64,000 bases of DNA from Pseudevernia furfuracea (GCA_022315425.1 JAIUPT010000008.1:434001-498000); one strand, 5' to 3'. Positions 1 through 10,161 are shown, counted from the first letter of the stretch. Numbers and translations are program-made. Notes: generated by a model from the letters alone, not told the origin.

Positions 1-1394
1 CACCACTGAAGACCATATCTACCACCTTCCTCCAATACCTCATAGACCACCGCGAACGTTCAGATCGGCGACTCGTCCTCTCACTCTTCGCCAGAGCGCA
101 GAACCAATACCTCTTTCTTAACAGTATTGAGAACAGCCACAAGCATGTCCTGGATGACAGAGGTTTAATAAAATGGTGGTGCAAGGTGTTGGATCCGATA
201 CTCGGATCGCATGAGAATGACAGCAATGCTCTGGAAGAGAAGCCAAAGGGCATCATGCGAGATGAGCTCGACTTCAAATCGAATGGTTTCCTCAGAGTAC
301 CTGGATGCGATACATACGAGACTCAGAGCTTTTTACCCAGAGACGAGTGGGGCCGTATCGCTGAGAAACACCGCTGGCTCACTACAGATCCTCTCCGCGA
401 GCTTGGCAGGTCTCCAGGCTTGCCAGAAAGATGCTTGATACCTCGATTCCCAGATGATCCCAAAGCGCGGTTCGTGGAAATGCTGGACGATGAAATCCCG
501 GATGAGGACTCTCAGCTTTCACTCTCACAGACTCCGGCAAGCCCATCGAAGAAGCAGAACAACGGCCGGTGGAGGAGCGTAAAGAGCTTGGAACAATTCT
601 GGGAAATGATGCAATTCAGACAAGAATGCTCTTCAGGACGACTTGTCGGCTTTCTCTGGGCCACCTTCCAACCAGCTACACTAAGCGGTGAGAAGAAAAC
701 AATCGATGAAGAGCGCTTACAAAATCCATCTCAATCGGCGCTGCCTACTCCTCTGGACTCTCAAGACGGAGAATACCCTCTCCTACCGCCGCAGTCACCT
801 CTACGGTCGAGTCCTGCCCTTGAGCTTCCTCCTTCAACTCCTCAGAAACCTTTCTCTCTGGAACAAACTCCGACGCCAACGCCCGTCAAGCAAAGACAAG
901 CTACTGCCATGCAAGATCTACCGGAAAAGACGAGGTGCTATTACTGGCCTAAATCAAGTCGAGGTGAAGTGATCTTAAGACAGAAAGACTACCAGCGAGC
1001 AGGTAGCTTGCTACTGCGGCTCGACTATGCCGACGAGAATGTTGCGACAGACAGTACTGGGAGATGGATTCGAGACGTCGCCGAAAGAGCTGGATTGAAG
1101 GCATGGGGACGGCACGTGGAAGGAACGAAAACCACATCAGCGAAAAGGGATCCCATCACAGATGCGAAGCCGGCGATGTTGAGTGCTGGATTGATAAGGA
1201 GGAGGAAGCGATCAGCTGAGGACATGAATGGGGGAGCAGTCCAGCAAGGGTCGGAGAGCAAAGAGCCTGGCATCAATACGCTCTCTGCAGGACTGGTGAG
1301 AAAGAAGGCGAAGGTTGCTAGCCACATAAACCTGGTGCCTACAGAAGATACTCTGAGGCTGTCACAGAGCAATGGAAAGGCTGAGCCTGGCTGA
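1..1394 (+). CDS. RTT109: Histone H3-K56 acetyltransferase Rtt109 (5' partial)
   Basis: Fungal-specific acetyltransferase (KAT11 family) that acetylates newly made histone H3, chiefly K56, with the chaperones Vps75 and Asf1 in the nucleus. The frame is open from the window edge (first full codon at base 3) to TGA at 1394, giving 463 visible residues; the N-terminal part lies outside. Family hallmarks are the block ARAQNQYLF followed by HVLDDRGLIKWWCKVLD (about residues 37-62), which corresponds to the region around the acetyl-CoA-pocket tryptophan of yeast Rtt109, and later FLPRDEWGRIAEKHRWLTTD. Between about residues 170 and 310 there is a Ser/Pro/Thr-rich stretch, and the last 80 residues are basic, with two copies of a short motif (LSAGLIRRRKR and LSAGLVRKKAK), plausible nuclear-localisation or histone-binding tails. 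No intron is needed in the visible part. The family call is strong; the start is not visible. Confidence 0.93.
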   Translation, partial: PLKTISTTFLQYLIDHRERSDRRLVLSLFARAQNQYLFLNSIENSHKHVLDDRGLIKWWCKVLDPILGSHENDSNALEEKPKGIMRDELDFKSNGFLRVPGCDTYETQSFLPRDEWGRIAEKHRWLTTDPLRELGRSPGLPERCLIPRFPDDPKARFVEMLDDEIPDEDSQLSLSQTPASPSKKQNNGRWRSVKSLEQFWEMMQFRQECSSGRLVGFLWATFQPATLSGEKKTIDEERLQNPSQSALPTPLDSQDGEYPLLPPQSPLRSSPALELPPSTPQKPFSLEQTPTPTPVKQRQATAMQDLPEKTRCYYWPKSSRGEVILRQKDYQRAGSLLLRLDYADENVATDSTGRWIRDVAERAGLKAWGRHVEGTKTTSAKRDPITDAKPAMLSAGLIRRRKRSAEDMNGGAVQQGSESKEPGINTLSAGLVRKKAKVASHINLVPTEDTLRLSQSNGKAEPG

Positions 1395-2881
1395 CAAATA
1401 ATATTGTCAGGCAAGGGGTTTCATTGACTTCAATCCAATGTTCTGTAACCCGCTGCCGTAATAAATTCAACAGCATCTCTCGAACAGCATCTCCTGACTC
1501 TAGATACTTTCATCCAATGGAAATGAGCATACAGAACGGCGACACGATCTGAGCACTGGCGCAAAAGCCACTGCCCGGAAATCAATTCTTGTCGATAGAC
1601 CAAGAAAATAGCTCTGATTTTTATCTTCTGAGCCCATGATTTTACTTATGGCCGCTGTGATAATGCAGCCCATTTAGAAGCTTTCTGCCTCGAATGGCTT
1701 GACAGTCGAACCGCCAATGCACTCGATCCCAAAAAGAAGGTTGGTCCACGCAGAAAAGCTGGCGAAGTTCGAGCCCGATTGGGGAATGATGCCGGCTGTG
1801 GGAGTCATGAGGCTAGTGGCCATGAGACTGCAATGATCAATTTTGAGTCTAGGTTGAGGCAGGTTCCCACGAACTGGGTGGTAGCTGCTGAGACCGCGAC
1901 ACTGAGGCTTCGAGGGTCGAACGATAACAATTTGTCAATGGGCTGGAGTGGAGGAAGCGACCAGAGAAGAGACATACTGTTGCCACCTCGGCCACGGTTT
2001 TTGGTGAAAAGTATATCGCAAGTGGGTTGGCGGTTTTCAGGGAGAAGAGCATCACCAGAAGCAGAAGCAGGCCAGGTATTTTGGGCAAAGGTGTAAGTTT
2101 CATGCTTTTTGAAGAGGCTGATAGTCACAAGAGCTTGGATGTGAAGGGTCTGGGACAGCGAGAGGCCCCGTCAGGTTAGTATATCGGATGACCTTGAGGC
2201 GCGTTGCTTGTTCTCGACCCATTGCCATTATATCGCACTCACATCGACATAGCGCCCGAAGACCTTCACGAACGTCAAAAGCAGACTTTCAATGCACGTC
2301 TGGATGCTTGAGCAAGGTAATCATCCTGCAATGATCCAATATCATTGAGGCTCCCAAGCCAAGCGTGACATCTTAGAAATTAATACCTTTTCTCTCCGCC
2401 AAGCAAAAGCCAATACTGCCCTCACGCGGAACCCTCTACCGTGTAGCAAGTCTACAACTCGCACACACGCTGCTTTTGGGGCTCATCCTAAAGGCCTTTT
2501 TTTGTTGAAGCTTTCTTTGTTCGTGCAGCCGAGGATTTACCCACAAATTGAAAATTTCTCCGAGGGTACCATAACCGGCATCAACTGGGTACTAAGAAGA
2601 TGGAATTTTCGGTCGCACGGAGCAGTTCTTTACCTATCTCACTGGTTCGCTGGCCTTCCGCCATGCCGCCAAGTGTGGTACGAGTAGTGTGGCTAAATGT
2701 GGCGTTCGGCGTTAATTTGCAAACCTGCTCAATGAATTTTCATATATGCATATATATATAATCCATTATTCCTTAGTCTTATCATGAAATCCGAATCCTC
2801 GTCAATAATAATTAATAATTAATATCTCAGTCTTTACAAAGTCTTCCATCTACCACCTCGTTCCACATCCAGCAAACATCT
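1395..2881. other. Intergenic spacer, 1.5 kb
   Basis: Nothing convincing is encoded here. A minus-strand ORF of 84 codons (2103 to 1849) starts with a hydrophobic, signal-peptide-like stretch (MKLTPLPKIPGLLLLLVML), but it has no recognisable domain and overlapping ORFs in two other frames. The last 150 bases before 2882 are AT-rich (TATATATGCATATATATATA near 2743, then AATAATTAATAATT) and probably include the promoter of the F-box-like gene. Confidence 0.5.
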
Positions 2882-3565
2882 ATGGCGCCTTTCAGAATTG
2901 AAGACCTCCCTGGAGAACTGCGCAATAACATCTACAGCAACATTCCTCTCTCTGACAAGATAACATTACTGAGGACATCACGCTCCATCAATAGCGATGT
3001 CTCCCCGCTATTTTACAAAGAAGCCACCTTCAAAATCCTGGTCAACGTCCATCATCCTTCTTTGTACACAAAATTCCCTATGATTAGACCGCCTCCTCAG
3101 CACGTCAAGGACAAGATTCAAAATCTGGACATCTATTGGGTACTTTACGGGCCTGAGGAACGAAAGGAAGGTGATGTTGAGGCGGTCAGCTGGGACCCGC
3201 CCATTCGTCGAGGACTGTGCCGTGTCTTCTTTGGATGGTGCCCAGGTGGGCCTTCGTCGCCTATGTCCTTCAGAGACAGCGACTTAGGACCACTGAAGAC
3301 CCTTGCTGGATTTAAAACCGTGGAACTTCGAGTTGGACTGAAGGCTTTGGGGCGGCTGCAAACCCACCATGCACCAGTGAGGCATGGAGATCACAGATGC
3401 ACAGCGTCGGCTTCGTCATATCCAAAGATGTTGCCTATGTATGAGGTGTTGGCGAATGGATTGGAATCTGCATTTGGAGTTGCAGAGCTACGCCAAGATC
3501 CGCCGGATCATTATTTGAGATTCCAGCCACGCAAACATTCGGCGGACACTTCTATTAGGTCCTAG
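2882..3565 (+). CDS. F-box-like domain protein, 227 aa
   Basis: The N-terminus (IEDLPGELRNNIYSNIPLSD, then LLRTSRSINSDVSPLFYKEATF) is the typical F-box-like opening of a large, fast-evolving fungal family. Members are thought to recruit substrates to SCF ubiquitin ligases through Skp1, but most have no known target. The ATG at 2882 follows an AT-rich, TATA-containing region and a pyrimidine-rich leader, which supports the start. The remaining 170 residues show no repeats or other domain. It converges with the PQ-loop gene, stops being only 191 bases apart. The family call rests on the N-terminal 50 residues; the C-terminal end could be altered by an unrecognised intron. Confidence 0.7.
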   Translation: MAPFRIEDLPGELRNNIYSNIPLSDKITLLRTSRSINSDVSPLFYKEATFKILVNVHHPSLYTKFPMIRPPPQHVKDKIQNLDIYWVLYGPEERKEGDVEAVSWDPPIRRGLCRVFFGWCPGGPSSPMSFRDSDLGPLKTLAGFKTVELRVGLKALGRLQTHHAPVRHGDHRCTASASSYPKMLPMYEVLANGLESAFGVAELRQDPPDHYLRFQPRKHSADTSIRS

Positions 3566-3756
3566 TCGATGCGTATTATGGTATAAGGAGGAGAGGCCGT
3601 GAGCAGAGAATTTGCCCCTTCTGGTAGGAGAGGCTAAGTGGACGAAGAGAAAAGTCGAGGAACCTCGGCGGAAAAACGAATTGTGTCACGAGGAAGAGCA
3701 CACATACTTCGCTTACGATCTGAGCCTTTATTACTCATACATGATCACATTCATAG

Positions 3757-4636
3757 TCACCTGTTACCTGTGCCCGTTCGTTCCACCAGCCCAGAAGCCG
3801 GTGTCCTAAACACCGATGTTGACGAAGGCATTTCATGCAAAGCAATACTTCCTCTCTCTCCTTGCTGGTCCTGCGTTTGCCGCTCATTCTCCATGCGCTG
3901 CCTCCGAGTGCTAACCCTCGACTTGATCCACGGCAGCAGATTGAAATACCCGCCGCAGATGAAGACACCAGTCCAAAGAGCTAATTCTGTGCCATATATG
4001 GCCATCCCAAGCACGTTTAGTTCCGCTTGGAAAAACACCGATACAAGAGAGAATAGATCCCCCGCAGCATCGATGCCCACGAAGATGAAGCTGATACCTC
4101 GCACGGTACAATGTGTATAGATGTCCCAGTAGTGGCGAAGCACACCTGCAGCAAGGAAGACTGCTGCGAGAACCGCCATGAATGTCACAGGCCACGTGAC
4201 ATGCCTTTTAGCTGCAGCTTTCAAAGCAAATATCAAAGCAACTTCGATCCCTCCCATCAAAACGCACATCCCTACCAGGATGATTGCACACTTTACAAGC
4301 CCCCAGTGCTTCCCGTAATAGTAGCATTGGCTCCAGGTTAGTAAGCTTAGAAACGTCAAGATCTGAGCTTGTATCCGTAGCGCGATGTTGAAGTTCTCGG
4401 TGATGTTGTAGACGCCTAAGGGTACTCCGGCGGAGGCCCAGAGGAGCATCATGGAAGGCTGCAGGCCTGTGGTATGGTGGCGGCGGTAGTTGATTATGAT
4501 TTGGGGTATCAGCTACGGGGGGAGGGGTGTTATTGATTCGCTGAGGCATGCCGGGATTGTAGGGAGTTGGTACCTGAACGGACCAGCAGATGGCACCGAT
4601 GGTGCCGAGGACGTTGGCTGCGACTGGGACGTCCAT
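3757..4636 (-). CDS. PQ-loop repeat membrane protein, 272 aa
   Basis: Two exons: 4574-4636 (21 codons) and 3757-4512; the 61-nt intron (4513-4573) has GT and AG ends. Splicing joins the first membrane segment to LIPQIIINYRRHHTTGL, a canonical PQ-loop (Pro-Gln at the end of a helix), which validates the model. The protein has about seven hydrophobic segments, followed by a short polar tail rich in Arg, Gln and Ser. PQ-loop proteins include lysosomal/vacuolar amino-acid exporters and SWEET-like carriers; this one resembles the uncharacterised fungal PQ-loop group, and the substrate cannot be read from sequence. The gene diverges from the coiled-coil gene with 304 bases between the two ATGs. Confidence 0.85.
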
Positions 4637-4940
4637 GGTGCAGTCAGATCAACCCTCGCACGCATGATACTTTTACGATTCGTCTAGAAGAAGTGACAAT
4701 CCACTAGTAAATTCTTCGTTTTGGATACCAACCTTACCTCCAACTAACTACCTTAGCTCAATACGACTAGCGACATTAGCTGCGGCAAGATATCGCGGAT
4801 ATTTCTGTAAGGCTGAAATCTACAAAATGTAAACAACACGAAATAACTGTCTTCATATCTGCTGTCGCATAATTACGATATTGTTCTACGATGCCTATCT
4901 CCATCATTTGACATCCGACTACCTTTATATCATTGTCAGA
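4637..4940. promoter_or_regulatory. Shared divergent upstream region, PQ-loop / coiled-coil genes
   Basis: These 304 bases separate two divergent start codons and must hold both promoters. No ORF or clear TATA box was found; TTTATAT occurs at about 4924, probably too close to the + strand ATG to be a TATA box. Confidence 0.4.
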
Positions 4941-7301
4941 ATGTCCGAGATTGCCTCGCCCTCTCCACCGCCCCGCTCCGCCCAACAAGCTCAGTCCCAA
5001 CTCCTTCCCTCATCAGTCTTCTCAACTCCTTCCTTCAGCTCCACTCTCCCGTTTCCTCGACCCACATCAGCTTCAGGCGCGTTTCGCCACTCTTCGCTGT
5101 TGAAGAAGGGGCGTCTAGGATCGTCTCAGCATCGGCGGCGCACGCGCTCTGTCGCATCGTCCGTGTCGCATTCGAGTGATGGGAGCCTAGGCGATTTCAG
5201 TATGGAGAATTACAAAATCGATCTTGCGCAGTTAGGGAGGAGAGAAACAGTGGCGCCTCCAGTGGGATTCGAACAGGCATTCCAGGGTAACCAACGGGCA
5301 AATGAGCATGAGCCCCGGGACACTGAAGATTTGCCTGACGAAAATGAGGAGGGAGAAGCCGAGGGTGAAGAGGGAGAGGATCTATTAGGGGATTACATGA
5401 TTGATTTAGGAGGTCTGGGAGATAAGCCAAGTAGTATGATAGTCGGAGACTTGGAGAAAGAGAAGGACGAAATTGGTAGTGAGGATGAAGGGCCTGAAGA
5501 CTTTACAATGAACTTGGAGAAGTGGATGAGAGGTGGCGAAAAATGGAAGAAAGAGCAACCTGACGAAGCATTTGAAGAGGGCGATGAGGAAGACGAAGAT
5601 CCGCAGGACTATACCCAGGAAGTCAGAGTTGACCAGGGCTTACCAGAAGAGAGTGTTTTCGAGCCACTTGGAGTATCTACACCTGCGCCACTGAAGAATC
5701 ATGCCATCATTGAGAAAGGTGTGCAAGAGGAAGCGAAACTTCAAGCTCCTCCGCTATCCCGGATGAATACCGAGATGATCCAGGATCAGGCTGCAGAAGA
5801 AGTATTCGAGCGCATCTCAGCGCTGCAGGCGGAAGTGGAGAGAATGCGAATGGAAGATGAGGATCGTCGCTTGGCGTATCAGGAACTCGAGCAAGAAAAC
5901 GAGTTTCTTAAAAATGAGAGAGTGGAAGGATTAGAGCGCCACCAAGCCGAGAAAGACTTGCTGAAAAAACAGCACTCACAACTAAGGGATCATTGGAAGG
6001 AGCAACTAAGACTCAAAGAACAAGAATTGACCGCACCTAACACTCCCAAGGTGGCGTCGCTGAGGGCAAAGTTCGAGCCCGCTGTCCAGGAGTTGGCCAC
6101 TGTCAAAGCAGACGCGGAGTCCAGTAGAATCGCAGCCGACGACAGGATCAAGGCTCTTGAAGAACAGCTACATTCCGCTCGAGAGGAGGCGAAAGAGCAC
6201 CTAGAGGCTGAGGCGTCTAGGAATGCGGCAGACGACAGGATCCGGGCTCTTGAGGAACAGCTTCAGGCGGCTCAAGATGAGACGAGGGGGTACCAGAATC
6301 AGATAGCATCAATCCAGGAAGCCAACGCGGCTACCGTCAAAAGCTTGGGTTCAGAACTCGAGACCAAGAACAACGAGATCGCACTTGAGCGAAAAGAGTC
6401 CATCCACCGGGGCAACGAAGCGGTCTCGCTAACCGAGAGCATCGATCAAAAGGATCAAGAACTGCGAACGCTAAACAGCGAACTCAAAGCCATAAAAATG
6501 GAACTCGACCATGCCCACGAGCAGCTCGCGGAGACACGACGCATTGTTGAGACCGTAGAAGATGAGAATGACCGTCTAGTACAACAAAACGATCGCCAGG
6601 CCCAGGACATCGCGGACTTGGAAGAACGCACCAACAGCCAAGACGTTAATGAAGCAGCTGCAGAGTCAGTCACTGGAGAAAGTGATAATCATGGTGTGGA
6701 AGCTGGTAAGATTGACCAGGCAGCTCACAAAGATGCCCTCGAAAGAATCGAGCAACATGAGGGCGCGCTTTCTTCGCTCAAAGCCCAACACGCCAAAGAG
6801 CTGCAGACTCTGCGTTCCGCCTACCTGAAAGCTGGTGAAGGCATGCAGAAGCGTGAGGCACGTCTCACAAACGCTCACAGCGAAGAGATAGCCTCCCTGA
6901 ACCAGCGAATCGCAACCCTTCAAAAGCAGCACATTGGACCCTCTCAACCCACTGACACGTCGATGGAGAATGAACTTCGTTCTGCTATTCGTGTCTTGAA
7001 GGCGAAGTTCGAAGAGGCGAATGCCGCACTTGTAGCCTCTAAAGCAGAGGCAGAGGAAGCGCGGCAGGCAGCTGAAGATGTACAGAAGACGAATGCCATC
7101 GTGAACGCCGAGCTAGAAGCACGTTTTGCGGAGGCTGTAGAGGACAGAGAGAAGGAATGGACACGGAGGGTGCAACTGCTATTTCGTGAAAGAGAGAAGA
7201 TGGGTAAGGCGCTGATGTGGGGATGGGGAAGGGAAGAGGAGGGTGCGAAAGGGTCGAAGGATCGAGAGCAGCCATATCGATATAGGTTCATGACGAAGTG
7301 A
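4941..7301 (+). CDS. Long coiled-coil protein with acidic N-terminal repeat region, 786 aa
   Basis: Single open frame from the first ATG (4941); the frame extends upstream only through a TTG. Residues 1-80 are Ser/Pro-rich and basic. Residues 84-230 are very acidic and contain four loose copies of a short motif centred on D-[FY]-[TSM] (GDFSMENYKIDLAQLG at 84, GDYMIDLGGLG at 150, EDFTMNLEKWMRG at 186, QDYTQEV at 222). From about residue 290 to 760 the protein is almost continuous heptad coiled coil, including an internal duplication (AADDRIKALEEQLHSA and AADDRIRALEEQLQAA). The C-terminus is basic. The architecture suggests a structural protein such as a spindle-pole, cytoskeletal or nuclear scaffold component, but I do not recognise a named family and make no functional claim. 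Confidence 0.8.
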   Translation: MSEIASPSPPPRSAQQAQSQLLPSSVFSTPSFSSTLPFPRPTSASGAFRHSSLLKKGRLGSSQHRRRTRSVASSVSHSSDGSLGDFSMENYKIDLAQLGRRETVAPPVGFEQAFQGNQRANEHEPRDTEDLPDENEEGEAEGEEGEDLLGDYMIDLGGLGDKPSSMIVGDLEKEKDEIGSEDEGPEDFTMNLEKWMRGGEKWKKEQPDEAFEEGDEEDEDPQDYTQEVRVDQGLPEESVFEPLGVSTPAPLKNHAIIEKGVQEEAKLQAPPLSRMNTEMIQDQAAEEVFERISALQAEVERMRMEDEDRRLAYQELEQENEFLKNERVEGLERHQAEKDLLKKQHSQLRDHWKEQLRLKEQELTAPNTPKVASLRAKFEPAVQELATVKADAESSRIAADDRIKALEEQLHSAREEAKEHLEAEASRNAADDRIRALEEQLQAAQDETRGYQNQIASIQEANAATVKSLGSELETKNNEIALERKESIHRGNEAVSLTESIDQKDQELRTLNSELKAIKMELDHAHEQLAETRRIVETVEDENDRLVQQNDRQAQDIADLEERTNSQDVNEAAAESVTGESDNHGVEAGKIDQAAHKDALERIEQHEGALSSLKAQHAKELQTLRSAYLKAGEGMQKREARLTNAHSEEIASLNQRIATLQKQHIGPSQPTDTSMENELRSAIRVLKAKFEEANAALVASKAEAEEARQAAEDVQKTNAIVNAELEARFAEAVEDREKEWTRRVQLLFREREKMGKALMWGWGREEEGAKGSKDREQPYRYRFMTK

Positions 7302-7508
7302 TGGTGTGCAATGTAGCAGAGCCAAATCGAAAAATCTGCGTGGAACGTTACAAAGAAAGCAATTCTACTTTTGAGATACCTCTTGAGCGTACGTCAAGGA
7401 AACACGCAACACGCCTGTCACTAACCACACGTACCTAATATAAGCTCAGCCTGTGGAACAAAGCCCATTCCCAAGACGCCTCGAACCTCCTCTTCCGCTC
7501 CCCAACCA

Positions 7509-8972
7509 TCAGATACCCAGCTTCTCACTCGCCATCCTCGCTCCCTCAACCCTCGCCTTAATCTTCTTCATCGCCACCTCCCTCGCAAAATCCGGACTCC
7601 CATGCTTGGGCTTCGCATCAATACTGAACGGACTAAACCCACAATCGTCCGTCGCCCCCAATTGATCCTTCTCAATCCACTTACTCGCCTCTTCCAGATC
7701 CTCCGCCACCTGCTCCGCGCTCTCCACCTCCGGATTGAGCGGATTGATCACGCCGATAAAGGCGACTTGTTTCACGCCCTCCGCATCCCGACGGATTGAT
7801 TGGCCGATTTGCTTGTAGATGCTCGGTTTGTCCTTCTCGGACGCGAGCTGGATGAGGAAGTAGCCGGCGTTCATGGCGAAGAGGGAGGGGAGGAGCTCGC
7901 TGTAGGGTACTTCGTGGGAATGGACGGAGTCGCAGTCGCCGCCGGGGCAGGTGTGGATGCCGATGTTGGTGCGTTCGGCGGCGGAGAAGCGGGATAGGAC
8001 GCGGTTGTTGAGGTCGATGAAGGTCTTGAGCAAGGAGGCACCGGTCCAGGGGTTGCGGGGGTCTTTTTTGGACGCCAGACGGCCTTTTTGGGTCACGCGC
8101 CCATCAGCCGTGGTTTTTTATTCTTGTGCATAGGTGTCGAGCGTTTGGGGTCACCTACCCTCGGTGAAGTCCATGGAAACCCTCTTCGCCCCCGCTTCGA
8201 AACACCCCCTGATATCTTTCTCACATTCATCCACCAAATCCTCCACGAACTTCTCCCTCGGATACCCCTCCACCGTCCCATTCAACGGATACAGTAGGTA
8301 CAGCATACTCGGCGCAATGACCGCCTGCTTCATGCCGTGGCCCTTGGCGTACGGGGACGATTTCCGGAAATTCTCATACGCATACGTCTTGTACCTCAAC
8401 GGACCGCTCTTGAGACGGGGCAGCTGCCGGTGGTGGCCGTCGTCGAAGATGGCCTGACGCGCCCGACCCGTGCAGCATTAGCCCCCCGGTCCTGCAGAAC
8501 ACAAACCCATGACGATCACGTCGGGGTTGCAGGAAAGGGACAGACAGCATGAGGTGCAGAAGGAGAGAGAGAGACGTTACGAAATATTGCCCGTCCGCCG
8601 CCAGGTTGTCCGCCAACCCTTTCCCCCCCAGCGTGTCGATGATGGGGTACGTGGCGAACGAGCTGGCGCGTTGTTCGCCGTCGGTCACGAGGGGTTCGCC
8701 CGTCTGCGACATCTTCGCGACGGAGTCTTCGGCGGCTTCGTCCTGCGCTTTGACGAGCTCGTCGCGGGTGATGGTGCCGGAGTCGTAGTCTGCGTAGGCT
8801 TTTTGTAGGTCTGGCTGTTGGGTTAGCGGTGTGACGTTTGGGCAGGGAGAAGAAGGGAGGGGGGGGGGGGGGTCGGGTCGGGATGGATGGATGGATGATG
8901 AGGTGGTGAGAAAAGGAGAAGGTTACATTGTGGACGAGGCAATGAGCCTACTACTTCAGTTGGGATGGGCAT
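7509..8972 (-). CDS. MetE-like (cobalamin-independent methionine synthase C-terminal domain) protein, 381 aa
   Basis: Four exons: 8927-8972, 8581-8810, 8159-8453 and 7509-8083, all GT-AG with consistent phases. It opens with MPIPTEVVGSLPRPQ, the usual start of this UROD/MetE-superfamily group. The putative zinc and homocysteine ligands of MetE appear as the H-x-C of IGIHTCPGGDCDS and the Cys of TDDCGFSPF near the C-terminus. Full-length MetE has about 760 residues with two barrels; this protein holds only one barrel, as in the fungal and bacterial short MetE-like proteins whose methyl donor and acceptor are mostly unknown. Methyl transfer is therefore inferred. Intron 1 contains a 14-base homopolymer (C on the coding strand). 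It converges with the coiled-coil gene (207 bases between ends). Confidence 0.85.
8859..8896. repeat. Poly-G (14) tract followed by GGAT microsatellite
   Basis: A run of about 14 G (8859-8872), then TCGGGTCGGG and several GGAT units, all inside intron 1 of the MetE-like gene. On the coding strand this is a C-rich pyrimidine tract. Exact run length is sensitive to sequencing error. Confidence 0.8.
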
Positions 8973-9348
8973 TTTGTTTGGGTGCGAGTGGTATCTGTTA
9001 GTTAAAGGCTTGAAAAGTTGCGTAGGATTTTGATAAATGACAATGACAATGAAGAGTATACTTTGAAACACTGGTCGTGATTGATATACATTGGTATGTT
9101 GACAGTAGGAACGCTGCTCGCACGGTAAACATTATCCCCCCCACCACCCCCCCGCAGAGCGCCACATTTACATCAACCCCGCACCATTCAAGTAGTACTT
9201 CAGGGTCCATTGTGAGGTGCAGTAGTGCCCACGAGGAGAACGATGGGGTTTATTAGGCCCCCCGCCTTCTCGTTTGGCACGCATGAAGATTGGCTGCCAT
9301 TCCCGGGTAAGTAAAAAGAACCCCGGTATCGTATCAGCTTCAGGTAAA
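8973..9348. other. Intergenic spacer with MetE-like gene 5' region
   Basis: The 376 bases between the MetE-like ATG and the end of the STAND-domain ORF. They include a C-rich stretch near 9137-9153 (CCCCCCCACCACCCCCCC type). No TATA box or ORF worth reporting. Confidence 0.4.
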
Positions 9349-10161
9349 TCAAGACCCTGCTTTTGAACTGCTCAACGGGAGAAATCCAATCATCCTTCCA
9401 AACACAAAAGATGACTGCGATTCGCGTGGCGCCAGAATTGAAAGGTCTTCGGCCGGCGCTGCTTCGATACACAACTGCTGCTTTTCCGCTACCAAGTGTG
9501 TAGACGGTTGACGGTGGTAGTGATGGCGCAGGGCAGAGGACTTCCATCGGTGTCGAAGAGAGCCCACCCACCTCCATTTCTTCCAAGCTGCCCTGCCCGT
9601 CCCCTTCGCCTGCCTCCTGCTCTGCCTTGCTGGTTCTGCTATGGCGAGGATGAGGACAAGACTGGCCTTCAACTGGTTCAGGTCCGCAACCGACTGCAGG
9701 ATCTCCCGCGATTTGAACTGCCACTTCAAACGTCCTAGGATAGAGAATTTGAAAGCAAGAGCGTTGGAAGGGGTGACTGCAGCACTGCCGCTTTGAATCC
9801 TGCGTTGGTGTTGGTCAACGGCATCAAGAACGGCAACCCGTCCCATCCTTGCAAACGAATCGGCGATGTGACGGAAGATGGTGTCGCATTGCTGGGCAAT
9901 AAGATCGATATTGCGAAGGTCCTCGTTGGTGAAAAGACGGTCACCCGAAGTTTTCAGGTCTTCATTCAAGAGTGTCTGCAGTGTTGCGAGACAGTAGGCA
10001 GTTGCGCGGAGCTCGACGGCGATGTGCTGAACCCTTTTGTCGGCGGTCTTCGCAATGTCGACTGCTTTGTCTAAGATTTCAGCGAGCTGCATTGCTAGAC
10101 TGATAATGCCCGCAAAGTTGGCAATGATACCAATGATTCCCAAAGCTCCCAGGGCTTCCAT
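9349..10161 (-). CDS. Fungal STAND/NLR N-terminal domain protein without NTPase, 270 aa
   Basis: The first 180 residues (MEALGALGIIGIIANFAGIISLAMQL, then a helical stretch with LQTLLNEDL and IDLIAQQCDTIFRHI, ending LNQLKASLVLILAIAEPARQ) match the layout of the fungal N-terminal domain of STAND proteins: a hydrophobic first helix, then an all-helical bundle. In complete STAND/NLR-like receptors this domain precedes a NACHT or NB-ARC NTPase and repeats, and is thought to act as the effector or signalling module in self/non-self recognition. Here no P-loop follows; after residue 180 the sequence turns basic and low-complexity and stops. It may be a solo N-terminal domain protein, a truncated relic, or a gene with an unrecognised intron near the end (a second frame opens with EQFKSRVLIYLK close to the stop). 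Confidence 0.6.
   Translation of the reverse strand: MEALGALGIIGIIANFAGIISLAMQLAEILDKAVDIAKTADKRVQHIAVELRATAYCLATLQTLLNEDLKTSGDRLFTNEDLRNIDLIAQQCDTIFRHIADSFARMGRVAVLDAVDQHQRRIQSGSAAVTPSNALAFKFSILGRLKWQFKSREILQSVADLNQLKASLVLILAIAEPARQSRRQAKGTGRAAWKKWRWVGSLRHRWKSSALRHHYHRQPSTHLVAEKQQLCIEAAPAEDLSILAPRESQSSFVFGRMIGFLPLSSSKAGS

Noticed and set aside
949..1414. Minus-strand ORFs antisense to RTT109
   Set aside because: Shadow frames of a strongly conserved coding region; no domain.
1779..2128. Overlapping ORFs on both strands in the 1.4-2.9 kb spacer
   Set aside because: Three frames are open at once with no family similarity; only one has a signal-peptide-like start, which is too little to call a gene.
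7800..8552. Plus-strand ORFs opposite the MetE-like gene
   Set aside because: Antisense to well-supported exons; Arg/Gly/Val-rich shadow composition.
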